A stretch of 64,000 bases of DNA from DATJPR01 sp963752915 (GCA_963752915.1 CAVVZZ010000001.1:62001-126000); one strand, 5' to 3'. Counted from the stretch's first letter, positions 1 to 9,469 are shown. Notes: a model not told the origin generated them from the letters alone. A program made the numbers and translations.

Positions 1-1146
1 CTCGCCTCAGTGTATAGCGCCGTCTTCGACGCCCACATGCCGAATGTCTATAGCAAGCAAGTCCTCTGGATGGTGCTGGGGCTGATCGTCATGATGGCGC
101 TCTGGGCGACGCCCCTGCGGTTTATCCAGTTCATATCCTACCCGGCATATTTCGCCTCGCTCGCTCTTCTCCTCTCCGTCCTCTTGATCGGGAGGACGGT
201 TTCCGGCTCGACGAGCTGGTTCAATCTGGGGGCCTTCCGTCTTCAACCTGCCGAGTTCGCCAAGATCTCGACAACACTCGCCCTCGCACAGTATCTTTCC
301 CGATCGGATATCTCCCTGAAGAAATTCCGCGATCTTGCGGTGGCGACCGGGATCGTTGCAGCGCCGTTGCTCCTGGTCATGCTCCAGCCCGACTTCGGCA
401 CGGCGGTGATTTTTGGCGGGATGTTTTTTCCGGTCCTGTACTGGGCGGGAGCGACCCGGTTCACGCTGCTTTCGATTATCGGCCCCATCATCGTGTCGGT
501 TGCCGCATTGCTCGGAACATCCTATTTCCTCGTGACAATCGTCGCCTTCGGCATTCTGATTTTTCTCACCCGCGATCACAATCTGGTTGCAGCGGTGGTC
601 TTTTCCATCACCGTGCTCCTGGGGATCTCCGTTCAGTTTGTGTATGAAGGACTCAAACCGTATCAGCAGAAACGGATTTACACCTTTCTGAACCCCAACG
701 CGGACCCCCTGGGCGCTGGGTATAATATTCTGCAGTCGAAGGTGGCGATCGGCTCGGGGGGACCATTCGGCAAGGGCTATCTGAAGGGAACGCAGACGCA
801 GCTGAATTTCATTCCGGAACAATGGACGGATTTCATCTTCTGCGTCCCCGGAGAAGAATTCGGATTCGTGGGCGCAATGAGTGTCATCGGGCTCTCCATG
901 TGGCTCCTGGCCCGGGGCATTACGATTGCGTCGATTGTGAAGAACAAATACAGCAGTATCCTAGCCGTTGGATTGACAGGCATTCTTGCAGCCCACATGA
1001 TCATTAATCTCGGCATGGCGGTCGGGTTGATGCCTGTGGTCGGCGTCCCGCTTCCGTTTCTCAGCTACGGGGGATCGTTTGTTCTCACGACGTTATGCAT
1101 CATGGGAATTCTGCTCAATCTTCACGCGCACCGAAAAGAATATTGA
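1..1146 (+). CDS. rodA: RodA (SEDS-family peptidoglycan polymerase), 5' end cut off
   Basis: SEDS-family integral membrane glycosyltransferase that polymerises lipid II for cell-wall elongation, normally together with a class B penicillin-binding protein (family knowledge). About 380 residues are visible. The frame is open back to base 1, reading LASVYSA, which matches the end of the first membrane helix of RodA, so the true start lies outside the window and the GTG at base 10 is probably internal. Features seen: successive hydrophobic helices, the LQPAEFAK segment near residue 80, the IPEQWTDFIF loop near residue 275, and a C-terminal VPLPFLSYGGS signature characteristic of FtsW/RodA/SpoVE. 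RodA is favoured over FtsW because of the length and helix spacing, but the missing N-terminus leaves some doubt. The next gene on this strand starts 168 bases downstream. Confidence 0.9.
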   Translation, partial: LASVYSAVFDAHMPNVYSKQVLWMVLGLIVMMALWATPLRFIQFISYPAYFASLALLLSVLLIGRTVSGSTSWFNLGAFRLQPAEFAKISTTLALAQYLSRSDISLKKFRDLAVATGIVAAPLLLVMLQPDFGTAVIFGGMFFPVLYWAGATRFTLLSIIGPIIVSVAALLGTSYFLVTIVAFGILIFLTRDHNLVAAVVFSITVLLGISVQFVYEGLKPYQQKRIYTFLNPNADPLGAGYNILQSKVAIGSGGPFGKGYLKGTQTQLNFIPEQWTDFIFCVPGEEFGFVGAMSVIGLSMWLLARGITIASIVKNKYSSILAVGLTGILAAHMIINLGMAVGLMPVVGVPLPFLSYGGSFVLTTLCIMGILLNLHAHRKEY

Positions 1147-1167
1147 TCGCGTCTGCCGCAACGGCTC

Positions 1168-1190
1168 CCCCTCCGCTTCTCGGCGGGGGG
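1168..1190 (+). terminator. possible hairpin after rodA
   Basis: A CCCC-CCGC arm with one bulged T faces GCGG-GGGG across a six-base loop, 20 bases after the rodA stop. No T-tract follows, so it is at most a weak or factor-dependent terminator. The remaining bases to the next start (about 120) show no gene. Confidence 0.3.
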
Positions 1191-1313
1191 ATCACCGAAT
1201 GATTCGCGAGTAACGCCGCACGAGGAGAACGGCTCCTCATCAATTCCCCCGGCATCAATGTCGGGGCAACGTCCCCTGTTCGCTGCACACGATCCTCCAA
1301 GGAATTCCTCTCC

Positions 1314-3797
1314 ATGAAACGCAAACTCCGGACAAAGAGAAAACCACTGAAGCGCTCAGTTCGAAAATCTGCGGCCGTAGCAAACACCAGATTCCGGGTT
1401 CCGGTTGAGAGCCTTCGATGGACATGCGACCCCGACCAGCTCCATCCGGAAACCACCGGCGAGGTTCATACCAACAACGCGATCATCGGACAGGATCGCG
1501 CGTTGAGGGCCCTGCGGCTCGGACTGGAGGTGCATCATTCCGGTTACAACATTTTCGTGACCGGCGTGTCGGGCACCGGGCGCATGACGACCATCAAGAG
1601 AATGCTGCACGAGTATGAGTCGGCGTCGGCCGCCCTGGCCGACGTTTGTTATGTTCACAATTTTCACGACGCGGATGCCCCGCTGATGATCAACCTGCCC
1701 TCGGGTCAGGCAGCGCAGTTCAAGCGGGAGATGGCCGCATTGATCACCGATCTGCAGAAAGCGGTTCCCGGCGTCTTCGAAAGCCGGAGATACGCGCAGC
1801 AGCGAAAGAACATGCTCGAACACTTCCAGGACAGGCAACGCAGCGTCCTGCGTGACTTTGAACGAAAGGTGAAGGAAAAGGGGTTCGAGGTGGTGCAGGC
1901 GCAGGGAACGCCCGGATCACGCCCCGAGATCGCGTATCTTGTCGACGGCACCCCGGTCAGCCTCGAGCAGATCCAGGCGAAGTCCGACGCAGGAGAATTT
2001 CCCGCCGACGAAGCGCGACGGATCCTCGGGATCGCCGGGGAACTGGAAGGCCAGATGGATGTCGTCATGCGCGAGATGCGCAACATCGAACGGAAGGCAA
2101 AGCGTTCGGTTGACGACCTCAACACGCGACTGGTCGAACCGGAAGTCGATGAATTGCTGGAGGAACTGACCAATCATTTTCCGTTCCCCCGCGTCCAGGA
2201 GTATTTGAAAGAGGTGCGGAAGAGCATCGTCGGGAACCTTTCCCGTTTCCAGACGAAGGAAGAGCAATCTGCGGTGACGGTGTTCGGGTTGCCCAGTGGG
2301 AAGGAAGAGGACGGTTTTCTGGAATACCAGATCAACGTTGTTGTGGATAACGGCGGCTCGAAGCGCCCGCCTGTCATCATTGAAACGAACCCGCGATTCA
2401 AGAATCTTTTCGGCACCATCGACCGCGTCATCGACCGGCACGGTGTCTGGCGGACCAACTTCCTGCAGATCAAAGCCGGGTCCCTCGCGCGAGCCAATGG
2501 CGGCTTCCTGGTGGTCAACGCTCTCGATGCCCTGAGCGAACCGGGCGTGTGGACGATGCTCAAACGAGTGTTGCGCAACAAGCAGCTCGAGATCCAGCCG
2601 ATCGAGTCCGGCCTGTTCGGCGCCAGCTCCGCATTGAAACCGGAATCGATCCCCCTCGATGTGAAAGTCATTCTCGTCGGAGACGTGTACATTCACTCCC
2701 TGCTCTTCGAGCTCGATGAAGACTTTCAGAAGATCTTCAAAGTCCGGGCAGACTTCGACACGGAAATGCCGAACACGGCAACGTCGATCGAAAGCTATGC
2801 ATCCTTCGTCAAGAGCTTCTGCGAGTCGGAGCATATCATGCCGCTTGACGCGACCGCCATCGCGGAGCTGGTGGAGGAGGGCGTGCGGATTTCCGGGCGC
2901 CAGAAGAAGCTCTCCACGCGCTTCAGTATTCTTGCCGACATCCTGCGCGAGGCGAACCATTGGTCAAAATCACGTAACGCCGAAACGATCTCGGGTGAAG
3001 ACATCCGCAAATCGGTGGACCAGCGCCTCGACAGGGTGAAGATGGTCGAAGATAAGATCCAGGAGATGATCGAAGAAGGCTCGCTCATGATCCGGACGGA
3101 AGGGTCGGCGATCGGGCAGGTGAACGGGCTATCGGTGTACATGTCGAACGAATTTGAATTCGGCCGGCCGACGCGCATTACCGTACGCACTGGCATGGGC
3201 CGCGCGGGCATTGTCAATATCGAGCGGGAGGCCGACCTCAGCGGACCCACGCACAACAAGGGCGTGTTGATCCTCACCGGGTACTTGCTCGGGAAGTTTG
3301 CGCGGACGAAGCCGCTCGTGCTCAGCGCGAGCATCGCCTTCGAGCAATCGTACTCGGGCGTCGATGGCGACAGCGCCTCATCGACCGAAATCTATGCCCT
3401 TCTCTCGAGCCTGTCAGAAGTCCCTCTGCGGCAGGACATCGCGGTGACCGGCTCCGTCAACCAGCACGGCGAGATCCAACCGATCGGCGGAGTGAACCTG
3501 AAGATTGAAGGGTTCTTCGATGTGTGTAAGTCGAAGGGCATCACCGGCAAACAGGGGGTGATGATCCCCCACCAGAATGTCGGCGACCTCATGCTCCGGC
3601 ATGACGTCGTACAGGCGGTTCAAGAGGGGAAGTTTCATATTTACGCCGTCCATACCATCGATGAGGGGATCGAAATCCTCACCGGACGGCCTGCGGGGGT
3701 ACAATTGAAAAATGGATCGTTTGCGCCGAAGGACAGCGTCAACGCACGTGCGGACGCAAAACTTTCATTGCTGACAAAACACTCGCAGAAGCACTGA
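1314..3797 (+). CDS. LonB-type ATP-dependent protease (AAA_32 + Lon proteolytic domain)
   Basis: Cytosolic ATP-dependent serine protease of 827 residues, from the Lon-related family that has an AAA_32-type ATPase instead of the LonA N-terminal domain. A P-loop-like GVSGTGRMT is at about 84-92; the Arg in place of the usual Walker Lys is common in this family. A Walker B-like GGFLVVNALDAL lies near 396-407. The C-terminal peptidase domain has DGDSAS with catalytic Ser687 and GGVNLKIEG with catalytic Lys730, the Lon Ser-Lys dyad. The start at 1314 is preceded by AAGGA 10 bases upstream. The N-terminus is very basic (about 20 residues). The next gene starts 3 bases after the stop, so the two are probably cotranscribed. 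Not archaeal LonB, which has membrane segments; none are visible here. Confidence 0.93.
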   Translation: MKRKLRTKRKPLKRSVRKSAAVANTRFRVPVESLRWTCDPDQLHPETTGEVHTNNAIIGQDRALRALRLGLEVHHSGYNIFVTGVSGTGRMTTIKRMLHEYESASAALADVCYVHNFHDADAPLMINLPSGQAAQFKREMAALITDLQKAVPGVFESRRYAQQRKNMLEHFQDRQRSVLRDFERKVKEKGFEVVQAQGTPGSRPEIAYLVDGTPVSLEQIQAKSDAGEFPADEARRILGIAGELEGQMDVVMREMRNIERKAKRSVDDLNTRLVEPEVDELLEELTNHFPFPRVQEYLKEVRKSIVGNLSRFQTKEEQSAVTVFGLPSGKEEDGFLEYQINVVVDNGGSKRPPVIIETNPRFKNLFGTIDRVIDRHGVWRTNFLQIKAGSLARANGGFLVVNALDALSEPGVWTMLKRVLRNKQLEIQPIESGLFGASSALKPESIPLDVKVILVGDVYIHSLLFELDEDFQKIFKVRADFDTEMPNTATSIESYASFVKSFCESEHIMPLDATAIAELVEEGVRISGRQKKLSTRFSILADILREANHWSKSRNAETISGEDIRKSVDQRLDRVKMVEDKIQEMIEEGSLMIRTEGSAIGQVNGLSVYMSNEFEFGRPTRITVRTGMGRAGIVNIEREADLSGPTHNKGVLILTGYLLGKFARTKPLVLSASIAFEQSYSGVDGDSASSTEIYALLSSLSEVPLRQDIAVTGSVNQHGEIQPIGGVNLKIEGFFDVCKSKGITGKQGVMIPHQNVGDLMLRHDVVQAVQEGKFHIYAVHTIDEGIEILTGRPAGVQLKNGSFAPKDSVNARADAKLSLLTKHSQKH

Positions 3798-3800
3798 CGC

Positions 3801-5219
3801 ATGGATCCCGAATTCCGAGCACATGCCCACGAGATCGTCGATTGGATCGCGGATTATCTCGATGGGGTTGAACATTTTCCGGTGGCGTCGCAGGTCCAGC
3901 CGGGAGACATCCGCAGGCAGATCCCGGAATCGCCGCCCCTTTCCGGCGAGCCGTTCGATGCCCTCATGAGCGATTTCAAATCGGTCATCCTTCCGGGGAT
4001 GACACACTGGCAGCATCCTTCCTTCTTTGCCTATTTCCCTGCGAACTCCAGCCCGCCGTCGCTCTATGCGGAAATGCTCACCGCGGCGCTCGGCGCACAA
4101 TGCATGAGCTGGATAACATCGCCGTCTGCCGCGGAGCTCGAGGAACGCATGATGCAATGGCTCCGCGAAATGCTCGGGTTGCCGCCGGGCTGGGATGGCG
4201 TGATACAAGATACCGCATCCACGGCAACCCTCTGCTCGATTCTCACCGCGCGGGAGGAGCGATCACGGCACGAAATCAACCGTCGGGGATATTCGGCATC
4301 GGATCGTTTTACCGTGTACTGTTCCACAGAGGCCCACTCCTCCGTTGAAAAAGCGGTGCGGATCGCCGGTATCGGAAGAGAACAGCTGCGGAAGATCGGC
4401 GTTGACGATGCGTTTGCGATGCGGCCGGACCTTCTCGACCAGACCATCGAGCACGATAAAGCGTCAGGATTTGTTCCTCTCTGCGTCATCGATGCGCTCG
4501 GCACCACCGGTTCGACGGCAATCGATCCCCTGAAGGAGGTGGGTGCAGTCGCGAAGCGCCACGGGTTGTGGCTTCACGTCGACGCGGCCTTCGCGGGGAC
4601 CGCCCTCGTGCTCCCGGAGTTCAGATATTTGCTCGATGGAATCGAGGTCGTCGACACTTTCGTCTTCAATCCTCACAAGTGGATGTTTACGAACTTTGAC
4701 TGTTCGGCGTATTTTGTGCGCGATCGCGAGGCGCTCATCCGGACGTTCGAGATTTTGCCGGAGTATCTCAAAACTCGCGAGAAGCAACAGGTCAACAATT
4801 ACCGTGATTGGGGAATCCAGCTCGGGAGACGGTTCCGCGCGCTGAAACTCTGGTTTGTGATCCGCTCCTATGGGGTGGAAGGGATCCGGATGCGCGTGAG
4901 AGAGCACATCCGTATGGGGCAGGAGCTCCGGGAAGCGATGCAGAAGGAAGACGATTTCGAGATCCTCGCCCCGGTCTGGTGTAACGTGATATGCTTCCGG
5001 TACAAACCACGCGCCATCGTTGATCGGGACCGGCTCAACGCGTTGAACATGGAACTCATGGACCGGCTCAATGGCACCGGCAAACTGTACCTGACACACA
5101 CAAAACTGAACGGGAATACGGCGTTACGATTTGTGATTGGCCAGACCTCCGTCGAACGGCGGCATGTCGCCGCCGCGTGGGACATCATTCGCCGGTCGGC
5201 CCGGGCCTTATCGTCGTGA
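3801..5219 (+). CDS. PLP-dependent group II amino-acid decarboxylase (aromatic type)
   Basis: Pyridoxal-phosphate enzyme of 472 residues that removes the alpha-carboxyl group of an amino acid, giving an amine. It aligns over its full length with the aromatic-L-amino-acid decarboxylase family. Features: N-terminal three-helix start (EFRAHAHEIVDWIADYL), substrate-cap HWQHPSFFAYFPANSS near 75, DTASTATL near 140, HVDAAFAG near 258, and the PLP Schiff-base lysine K293 in FNPHKWMFTNFD. Substrate specificity (Trp, Tyr, Phe, Dopa) cannot be told from the sequence. The gene follows the Lon-type protease by 3 bases and precedes the zinc-ribbon protein by about 40 bases, so an operon is plausible. Confidence 0.92.
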   Translation: MDPEFRAHAHEIVDWIADYLDGVEHFPVASQVQPGDIRRQIPESPPLSGEPFDALMSDFKSVILPGMTHWQHPSFFAYFPANSSPPSLYAEMLTAALGAQCMSWITSPSAAELEERMMQWLREMLGLPPGWDGVIQDTASTATLCSILTAREERSRHEINRRGYSASDRFTVYCSTEAHSSVEKAVRIAGIGREQLRKIGVDDAFAMRPDLLDQTIEHDKASGFVPLCVIDALGTTGSTAIDPLKEVGAVAKRHGLWLHVDAAFAGTALVLPEFRYLLDGIEVVDTFVFNPHKWMFTNFDCSAYFVRDREALIRTFEILPEYLKTREKQQVNNYRDWGIQLGRRFRALKLWFVIRSYGVEGIRMRVREHIRMGQELREAMQKEDDFEILAPVWCNVICFRYKPRAIVDRDRLNALNMELMDRLNGTGKLYLTHTKLNGNTALRFVIGQTSVERRHVAAAWDIIRRSARALSS

Positions 5220-5260
5220 TCACGGTGTCTTTCCACGCTTCCTATTCCGAAGGGACAATC

Positions 5261-5914
5261 ATGAGCGACAATATTGAGTTCGTCAATAATTACAGTGACC
5301 TCAGCAATGAGAACGGATTTCAGTTTGAGTTCCACTGCAACCGTTGCGGCACCGGCTATCGAACGGAGTTCAAGTCATCGGTGACCGGCACGCTTTCAAG
5401 CGCGCTTGATGCCGCGAGCGGAATCTTCGGCGGGATCTTCGGCACGGCCGCCGATATCGGGGAGCGCGTGAAATCCGCCTCGTATAAGAAATCGCACGAC
5501 TCGGCATTCGGCGATGCGGCGAAAGAAATCAGGCCGCAATTCGCACAATGCCCGCGGTGTTCGACATGGGTGTGCAAGAAAGGGTGCTGGAACGAAAAGA
5601 AGGGACTCTGCAAGCAATGTGCCCCGGACCTCGGCGTGGAGATGGCCGCGGCGCAGGCAAGCAAATCGGTCGAGGAGATTTGGGCGCACGCCGCGATGGC
5701 GGAAGAAGACAAGAAACTCGACACCGAACACTGGCGCGAGGGGATCCGGGCAACCTGTCCCAGTTGCCAGGCACCTCTTGCCCAGAATGCAAAGTTCTGT
5801 CCGGAATGCGGAGCAAAAATCGAACCGGACAAATGCAAGAAATGCGGTGCCAAGCTTGCGCCGAACGCGAAATTCTGTCCGGAGTGCGGGGAAAAGGTAA
5901 AACTGACGCTATGA
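5261..5914 (+). CDS. zinc-ribbon protein with C-terminal double zinc ribbon
   Basis: Protein of 217 residues with several Cys4 knuckles. An N-terminal CNRCG at about 27-31 and a mid-protein CPRCSTWVCKKGCW plus CKQC near 96-122 precede a C-terminal tandem, CPSCQ...CPECG and CKKCG...CPECG, a classic double zinc ribbon (DZR). A small Gly/Ala-rich segment (ASGIFGGIFGTAADIG) near 50-66 might contact membranes. The start chosen at 5261 has a GAAGGG Shine-Dalgarno sequence upstream; an in-frame ATG at 5177 would overlap the previous gene and adds unconserved-looking sequence. The stop overlaps the start of dcd by 4 bases (ATGA), implying translational coupling. The specific function is unknown; DZR proteins often act as scaffolds. 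Confidence 0.8.
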   Translation: MSDNIEFVNNYSDLSNENGFQFEFHCNRCGTGYRTEFKSSVTGTLSSALDAASGIFGGIFGTAADIGERVKSASYKKSHDSAFGDAAKEIRPQFAQCPRCSTWVCKKGCWNEKKGLCKQCAPDLGVEMAAAQASKSVEEIWAHAAMAEEDKKLDTEHWREGIRATCPSCQAPLAQNAKFCPECGAKIEPDKCKKCGAKLAPNAKFCPECGEKVKLTL

Positions 5915-6450
5915 TCCTGTCCGATACCAAAATCCTCGAAGAAATGGCCAAGGGGACCATCGTGATTTCCCCGTTCGATCGATCGCATCTCGGATCCAAC
6001 TCTTATGATGTTCACCTTGGAAAGGATCTTGCGGTCTATCGGACCGATATTCTCGATGCAAAGGTCCACAACGAAATCGACCATTTCGCCATTCTCCAGG
6101 AGGGCCTCATCCTTCTCCCCCATCGACTCTATCTCGGTGTGACGGAAGAATACACAGAGACCCACGCGCACGTTCCATTCCTCGAAGGAAAGAGCAGCAT
6201 CGGCCGTCTCGGGATCGACATCCACGCAACTGCCGGAAAGGGTGATGTCGGATTCTGCAATACCTGGACGCTCGAGATTTCTGTGAAGCAGCCCGTCAGG
6301 GTGTATCCCGGTATGCCGATCGGGCAGCTTATCTATTTTGAGATTTCCGGCAACGTGGCAACGCCGTACGACACAAAATCCAGTGCAAAGTACAATCAAC
6401 GGACCGACAAACCTGTTGAATCAATGATGTGGAAAAATTTCAAGAAATAA
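5911..6450 (+). CDS. dcd: dCTP deaminase
   Basis: Homotrimeric enzyme (179 residues) that deaminates dCTP to dUTP, feeding dTMP synthesis. Typical features: MILSDTKILEEM at the N-terminus, LGSNSYDVHLG near 30-40, FLEGKSSIGRLGI near 89-101 (the phosphate-binding GRSS-like segment), then DVGFCNTWTLEI with the catalytic Glu near 125, and a flexible C-terminal tail. Length is close to bacterial monofunctional Dcd. The ATG at 5911 overlaps the stop of the zinc-ribbon gene (ATGA). The longer open frame upstream runs through the zinc-ribbon gene and is not coding. A bifunctional dCTP deaminase/dUTPase cannot be excluded from sequence alone. Confidence 0.92.
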   Translation: MILSDTKILEEMAKGTIVISPFDRSHLGSNSYDVHLGKDLAVYRTDILDAKVHNEIDHFAILQEGLILLPHRLYLGVTEEYTETHAHVPFLEGKSSIGRLGIDIHATAGKGDVGFCNTWTLEISVKQPVRVYPGMPIGQLIYFEISGNVATPYDTKSSAKYNQRTDKPVESMMWKNFKK

Positions 6451-6462
6451 GTTTCAGGGGCA

Positions 6463-8535
6463 ATGTTCATGATGACTTTGCACAATCGTTTCGTCCTCGC
6501 CATCGCCGCGCTCACGCTTTCAGTGTCTCCTGCTCTGTCGCAGCGCCCGCTCACGATCGACGATCTCTTTGCCATGAAGCGTATCGGGGAGCCTTCGCTC
6601 TCGCCCGACGGCCGCTGGATTGCCTTTACGCTGACCACGGCAGACCCTGAAAAGAACAAGAACCTGTCTGACCTCTGGATCATCGGGACCGACGGGAAGG
6701 GCCTTCGCCGGCTGACGAACGATCCTGCGTCCGATCACAGCGCAACATGGACGCCTGACGGGAGGTGGATCCTGTTCGAATCAAACCGCTCGGGCGCCTC
6801 GCAAATTTGGATGATTTCCCCGGAAGGGTCGAACCTCCGGCAATTTACAACGCTCTCTACCGGTGCTACCCAGCCCGTGGTGTCCCCGGACGGTAATTGG
6901 GTGGCGTACCTCTCGGAGGTCTTCCCGGAAAACTCCGCCCTCCCCTTTCAGCAGAGTGACTCCCTCAATGCCGTCAAGCTCGCCGAACTCGAACATGGTC
7001 TTGTGAAGGCGAGGATCATCACCCATCTCCTCTATCGACATTGGGACAGCTGGGTGGACGGCAAAAGGATTCATCTGTACATCCAGCCGTTCCCCACAGG
7101 AGATCCGCGCGACCTCACACCGGGCGATCGTGATGCCGTCCCGACGTCGTCGACATTCTCCGCTGGAACCGACTTTTCTTTTTCACCGGACAGCAAAGAA
7201 CTCGCATACACGGCCACGCCGATCCCGATGCACGAGGAAGCGTGGAGAACCAATCACGACATCTACACTGTCACGATCAGCGACGGGGCCCGGCACCAGA
7301 TTACGACAAACCCCGCAGCAGACGGATATCCGCAGTATTCACCCGATGGACGGTACATTGCATATCGCGCACAACGACGACCGGACTATGAAGGGGACCG
7401 GTGGGAATTGACGCTCTATGACCGGCACAATGGAGCAATCCGGAGTCTGACAGCAGACTTTGATGCGAACGTTGGATCGCCACTCTGGTCTCCAGACAGC
7501 CGGTCCATCTACTTCGACGCCGACGTCGAGGCGAACAATCCGATCTACGCTATATCCCTCAGCGACATGAGTATCCGACGCGTCGTCGCCGACAAGACGA
7601 ACCATTCCGTGTCCGTCAGTCCGGACGGGAAGACGCTCTATTTCCTTCAGGCGAGCGCGACCCGGCCCGCCGAGGTCTATGCGAGCACGACGGACGGAAA
7701 GATCTTACGGAAAGTCTCGGGGGTGAATGATGCCGTGTTTGCTCAACTGGAAATTCCCGAGCCGCGGGTCATGTGGGTACCGGGCGCAGAAGGAGCGAAG
7801 GTCCATTCGTGGCTCTTCGTCCCTCCGGGATTCGACCCGGCAAAACACTATCCGTTGATCATGCTCGTCCATGGCGGACCGCAAGGGTCCTGGGGGAATG
7901 CATGGTCATATCGATGGAACCCTCCGCTATGGGCTGCGCAGGGATACGTTGTTGTCGCGCCGAATCCGAGAGGAAGCACGGGCTTCGGTCAGCGATTCAC
8001 CGACGGGATCAATGGAGACTGGGGCGGAAAAGTGTATGTGGATCTGATGTGCGTGCTCGACTCTGTCTGTCACCTCGCGTATGTGGACAGCACCCGCAAG
8101 GGGGCGGCGGGGGCTTCGTTTGGCGGCTACATGATGAACTGGTTTCTCGGCCACACCGGAAACAGGTTCAAAGCAATTGTCACGCACGACGGGGTCTACA
8201 ACTTCGAGAGCATGTACGGAGCGACGGACGAGCTCTGGTTCGACGAGTGGGAGCATGGCGGAACGCCGTGGAACAAGCCGGATGACTATGCGCGCTTCTC
8301 ACCGCATCGCTTCGCAAGGAATTTCAGGACGCCGACGCTTGTCGTTCACGGGGGGCACGATTTCCGGATCCCTGAAACGGAAGCAATGCAGCTCTTCACC
8401 GCATTGCAACGCCAGGGCGTCCCATCAACGTTCCTCTATTTTCCCGATGAGAATCACTGGGTCCTGAAGCCCGCTGACAGTCGGCTGTGGCACGAAACGG
8501 TGTTCGACTGGCTGCGGACGTGGGTGAAACCGTGA
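6463..8535 (+). CDS. exported S9-family prolyl oligopeptidase-like peptidase
   Basis: Serine peptidase of 690 residues, S9C-like (acylaminoacyl-peptidase / dipeptidyl peptidase type). A signal peptide covers about residues 1-27 (hydrophobic core followed by LSVSPALSQ). Repeated SPDGRW/SPDGNW/SPDSKE motifs form a beta-propeller (TolB-like) from about 35 to 410. The alpha/beta-hydrolase domain holds the nucleophile Ser552 in GASFGGYMMNW, an Asp in HGGHDFRIP, and the His in DENHWVL near the C-terminus. It likely trims peptides in the periplasm. Starts at 6463, 6469 or 6472 are possible. Its last 140 bases overlap the 3' end of the convergent DnaJ-domain gene. Confidence 0.92.
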   Translation: MFMMTLHNRFVLAIAALTLSVSPALSQRPLTIDDLFAMKRIGEPSLSPDGRWIAFTLTTADPEKNKNLSDLWIIGTDGKGLRRLTNDPASDHSATWTPDGRWILFESNRSGASQIWMISPEGSNLRQFTTLSTGATQPVVSPDGNWVAYLSEVFPENSALPFQQSDSLNAVKLAELEHGLVKARIITHLLYRHWDSWVDGKRIHLYIQPFPTGDPRDLTPGDRDAVPTSSTFSAGTDFSFSPDSKELAYTATPIPMHEEAWRTNHDIYTVTISDGARHQITTNPAADGYPQYSPDGRYIAYRAQRRPDYEGDRWELTLYDRHNGAIRSLTADFDANVGSPLWSPDSRSIYFDADVEANNPIYAISLSDMSIRRVVADKTNHSVSVSPDGKTLYFLQASATRPAEVYASTTDGKILRKVSGVNDAVFAQLEIPEPRVMWVPGAEGAKVHSWLFVPPGFDPAKHYPLIMLVHGGPQGSWGNAWSYRWNPPLWAAQGYVVVAPNPRGSTGFGQRFTDGINGDWGGKVYVDLMCVLDSVCHLAYVDSTRKGAAGASFGGYMMNWFLGHTGNRFKAIVTHDGVYNFESMYGATDELWFDEWEHGGTPWNKPDDYARFSPHRFARNFRTPTLVVHGGHDFRIPETEAMQLFTALQRQGVPSTFLYFPDENHWVLKPADSRLWHETVFDWLRTWVKP

Positions 8536-9469
8536 GGGCGTGGCGCAGTGCCAGCGAGTACGCCACGTTGATATTCTTTGTTTCGCGTTCGGCCACGGCC
8601 CTCAGCTGCGGACCGAGCGCCGCGACCTTGTCGGGATGGTTTTGAAGGATCAGTCTGTGGTAGGATTCTCTCAGCGATTCTGCATCGCAGCCGGGTGAAA
8701 GGTTGAACACGGCAAACGCTTCTCTGATACTGAGCGGTCGCGGCTTCTCCTGCTGCGGTTCCTTCATCTTCCGCACTTCTGCAAATTCCTGTGCAAGCCG
8801 CTCGGCGCAGATCCTGGCCGCACGCTCCTGGAGGACCGCCACTGCCCATCGACGTTCCGCTGCGGCGGCATCAAGCTGAAGCTTTTCGATTCTTTGCTGA
8901 AGATCCCGCGCCTCTTTCACCGGTCGTTCCCGCGCCGGTTCAACGGTGTCGCCTGCCGACATGGCCTCCTGCTGTTTTCCTCCATATTCCGTTTTGAGTT
9001 TCCAGAGAATCAGTGCGAGAAGAGCCGTCCACGAGAACGATAGGAGCGGAAGATCGGCCCGTGTGAGATGGAAAGCGTCTCCAGAGAACGGCGAGGGACG
9101 AAAACAGAGGATGCGGATCAACACACTTCCTCCAATCCACACACCAACATGAACCGCGGGAGAAGGAAGATGAAAGGACCGGTCGTCGGGAAGGCGTGAT
9201 GAGGCGATCCCGAGAAACGGGAGAGCAGCGAACCGTGCCAGCACGGCGAACAGGATGCTGGCACCGAGAAAAAGCCACAATCGCGATTCCCCCCAGATAC
9301 TACCGAAGCCGTTTCCCGAAATCGATTGTCCTGTGACGAAAAGATGCAGACCGACATACAGGACGACGCCAGAACAGAGACTGCAGAGACGGATGAGATT
9401 CGGAAGTACCGCGCAACGCACGATGATCGCGAAGATGGCCAGACTGAGAAATCCGGCGAGTAGGTTCAT
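8396..9469 (-). CDS. membrane protein with C-terminal DnaJ (J) domain
   Basis: Protein of 357 residues. The N-terminal ~150 residues hold several hydrophobic helices (LLAGFLSLAIFAIIV, LWLFLGASILFAVLARFA, LSFSWTALLALILW). A charged coiled-coil-like stretch (about 160-235, rich in Ala/Glu/Arg) follows, then a J domain with the canonical HPDK motif near 280-284 (helix II YHRLILQNHPDKV). It is therefore probably a membrane-tethered DnaK co-chaperone (inference). About 45 residues after the J domain are encoded antisense to the end of the S9 peptidase gene, an unusually long 140-base convergent overlap. No family name is recognised for the membrane part. Confidence 0.8.
   Translation of the reverse strand: MNLLAGFLSLAIFAIIVRCAVLPNLIRLCSLCSGVVLYVGLHLFVTGQSISGNGFGSIWGESRLWLFLGASILFAVLARFAALPFLGIASSRLPDDRSFHLPSPAVHVGVWIGGSVLIRILCFRPSPFSGDAFHLTRADLPLLSFSWTALLALILWKLKTEYGGKQQEAMSAGDTVEPARERPVKEARDLQQRIEKLQLDAAAAERRWAVAVLQERAARICAERLAQEFAEVRKMKEPQQEKPRPLSIREAFAVFNLSPGCDAESLRESYHRLILQNHPDKVAALGPQLRAVAERETKNINVAYSLALRHALTVSPTSAASRTPFRATADCQRASGPSDSHRENRGTLMGRPGVAMR

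Noticed and set aside
1917..2960. 347-codon open frame on the minus strand inside the Lon-type gene
   Set aside because: Its translation is rich in Arg/His/Leu without any domain signature, and it is fully covered by a well-supported gene on the other strand.
5548..5910. Open frame continuing upstream of dcd in the dcd frame
   Set aside because: It lies wholly inside the zinc-ribbon gene in another frame and has no ribosome-binding site; dcd family similarity begins exactly at 5911.
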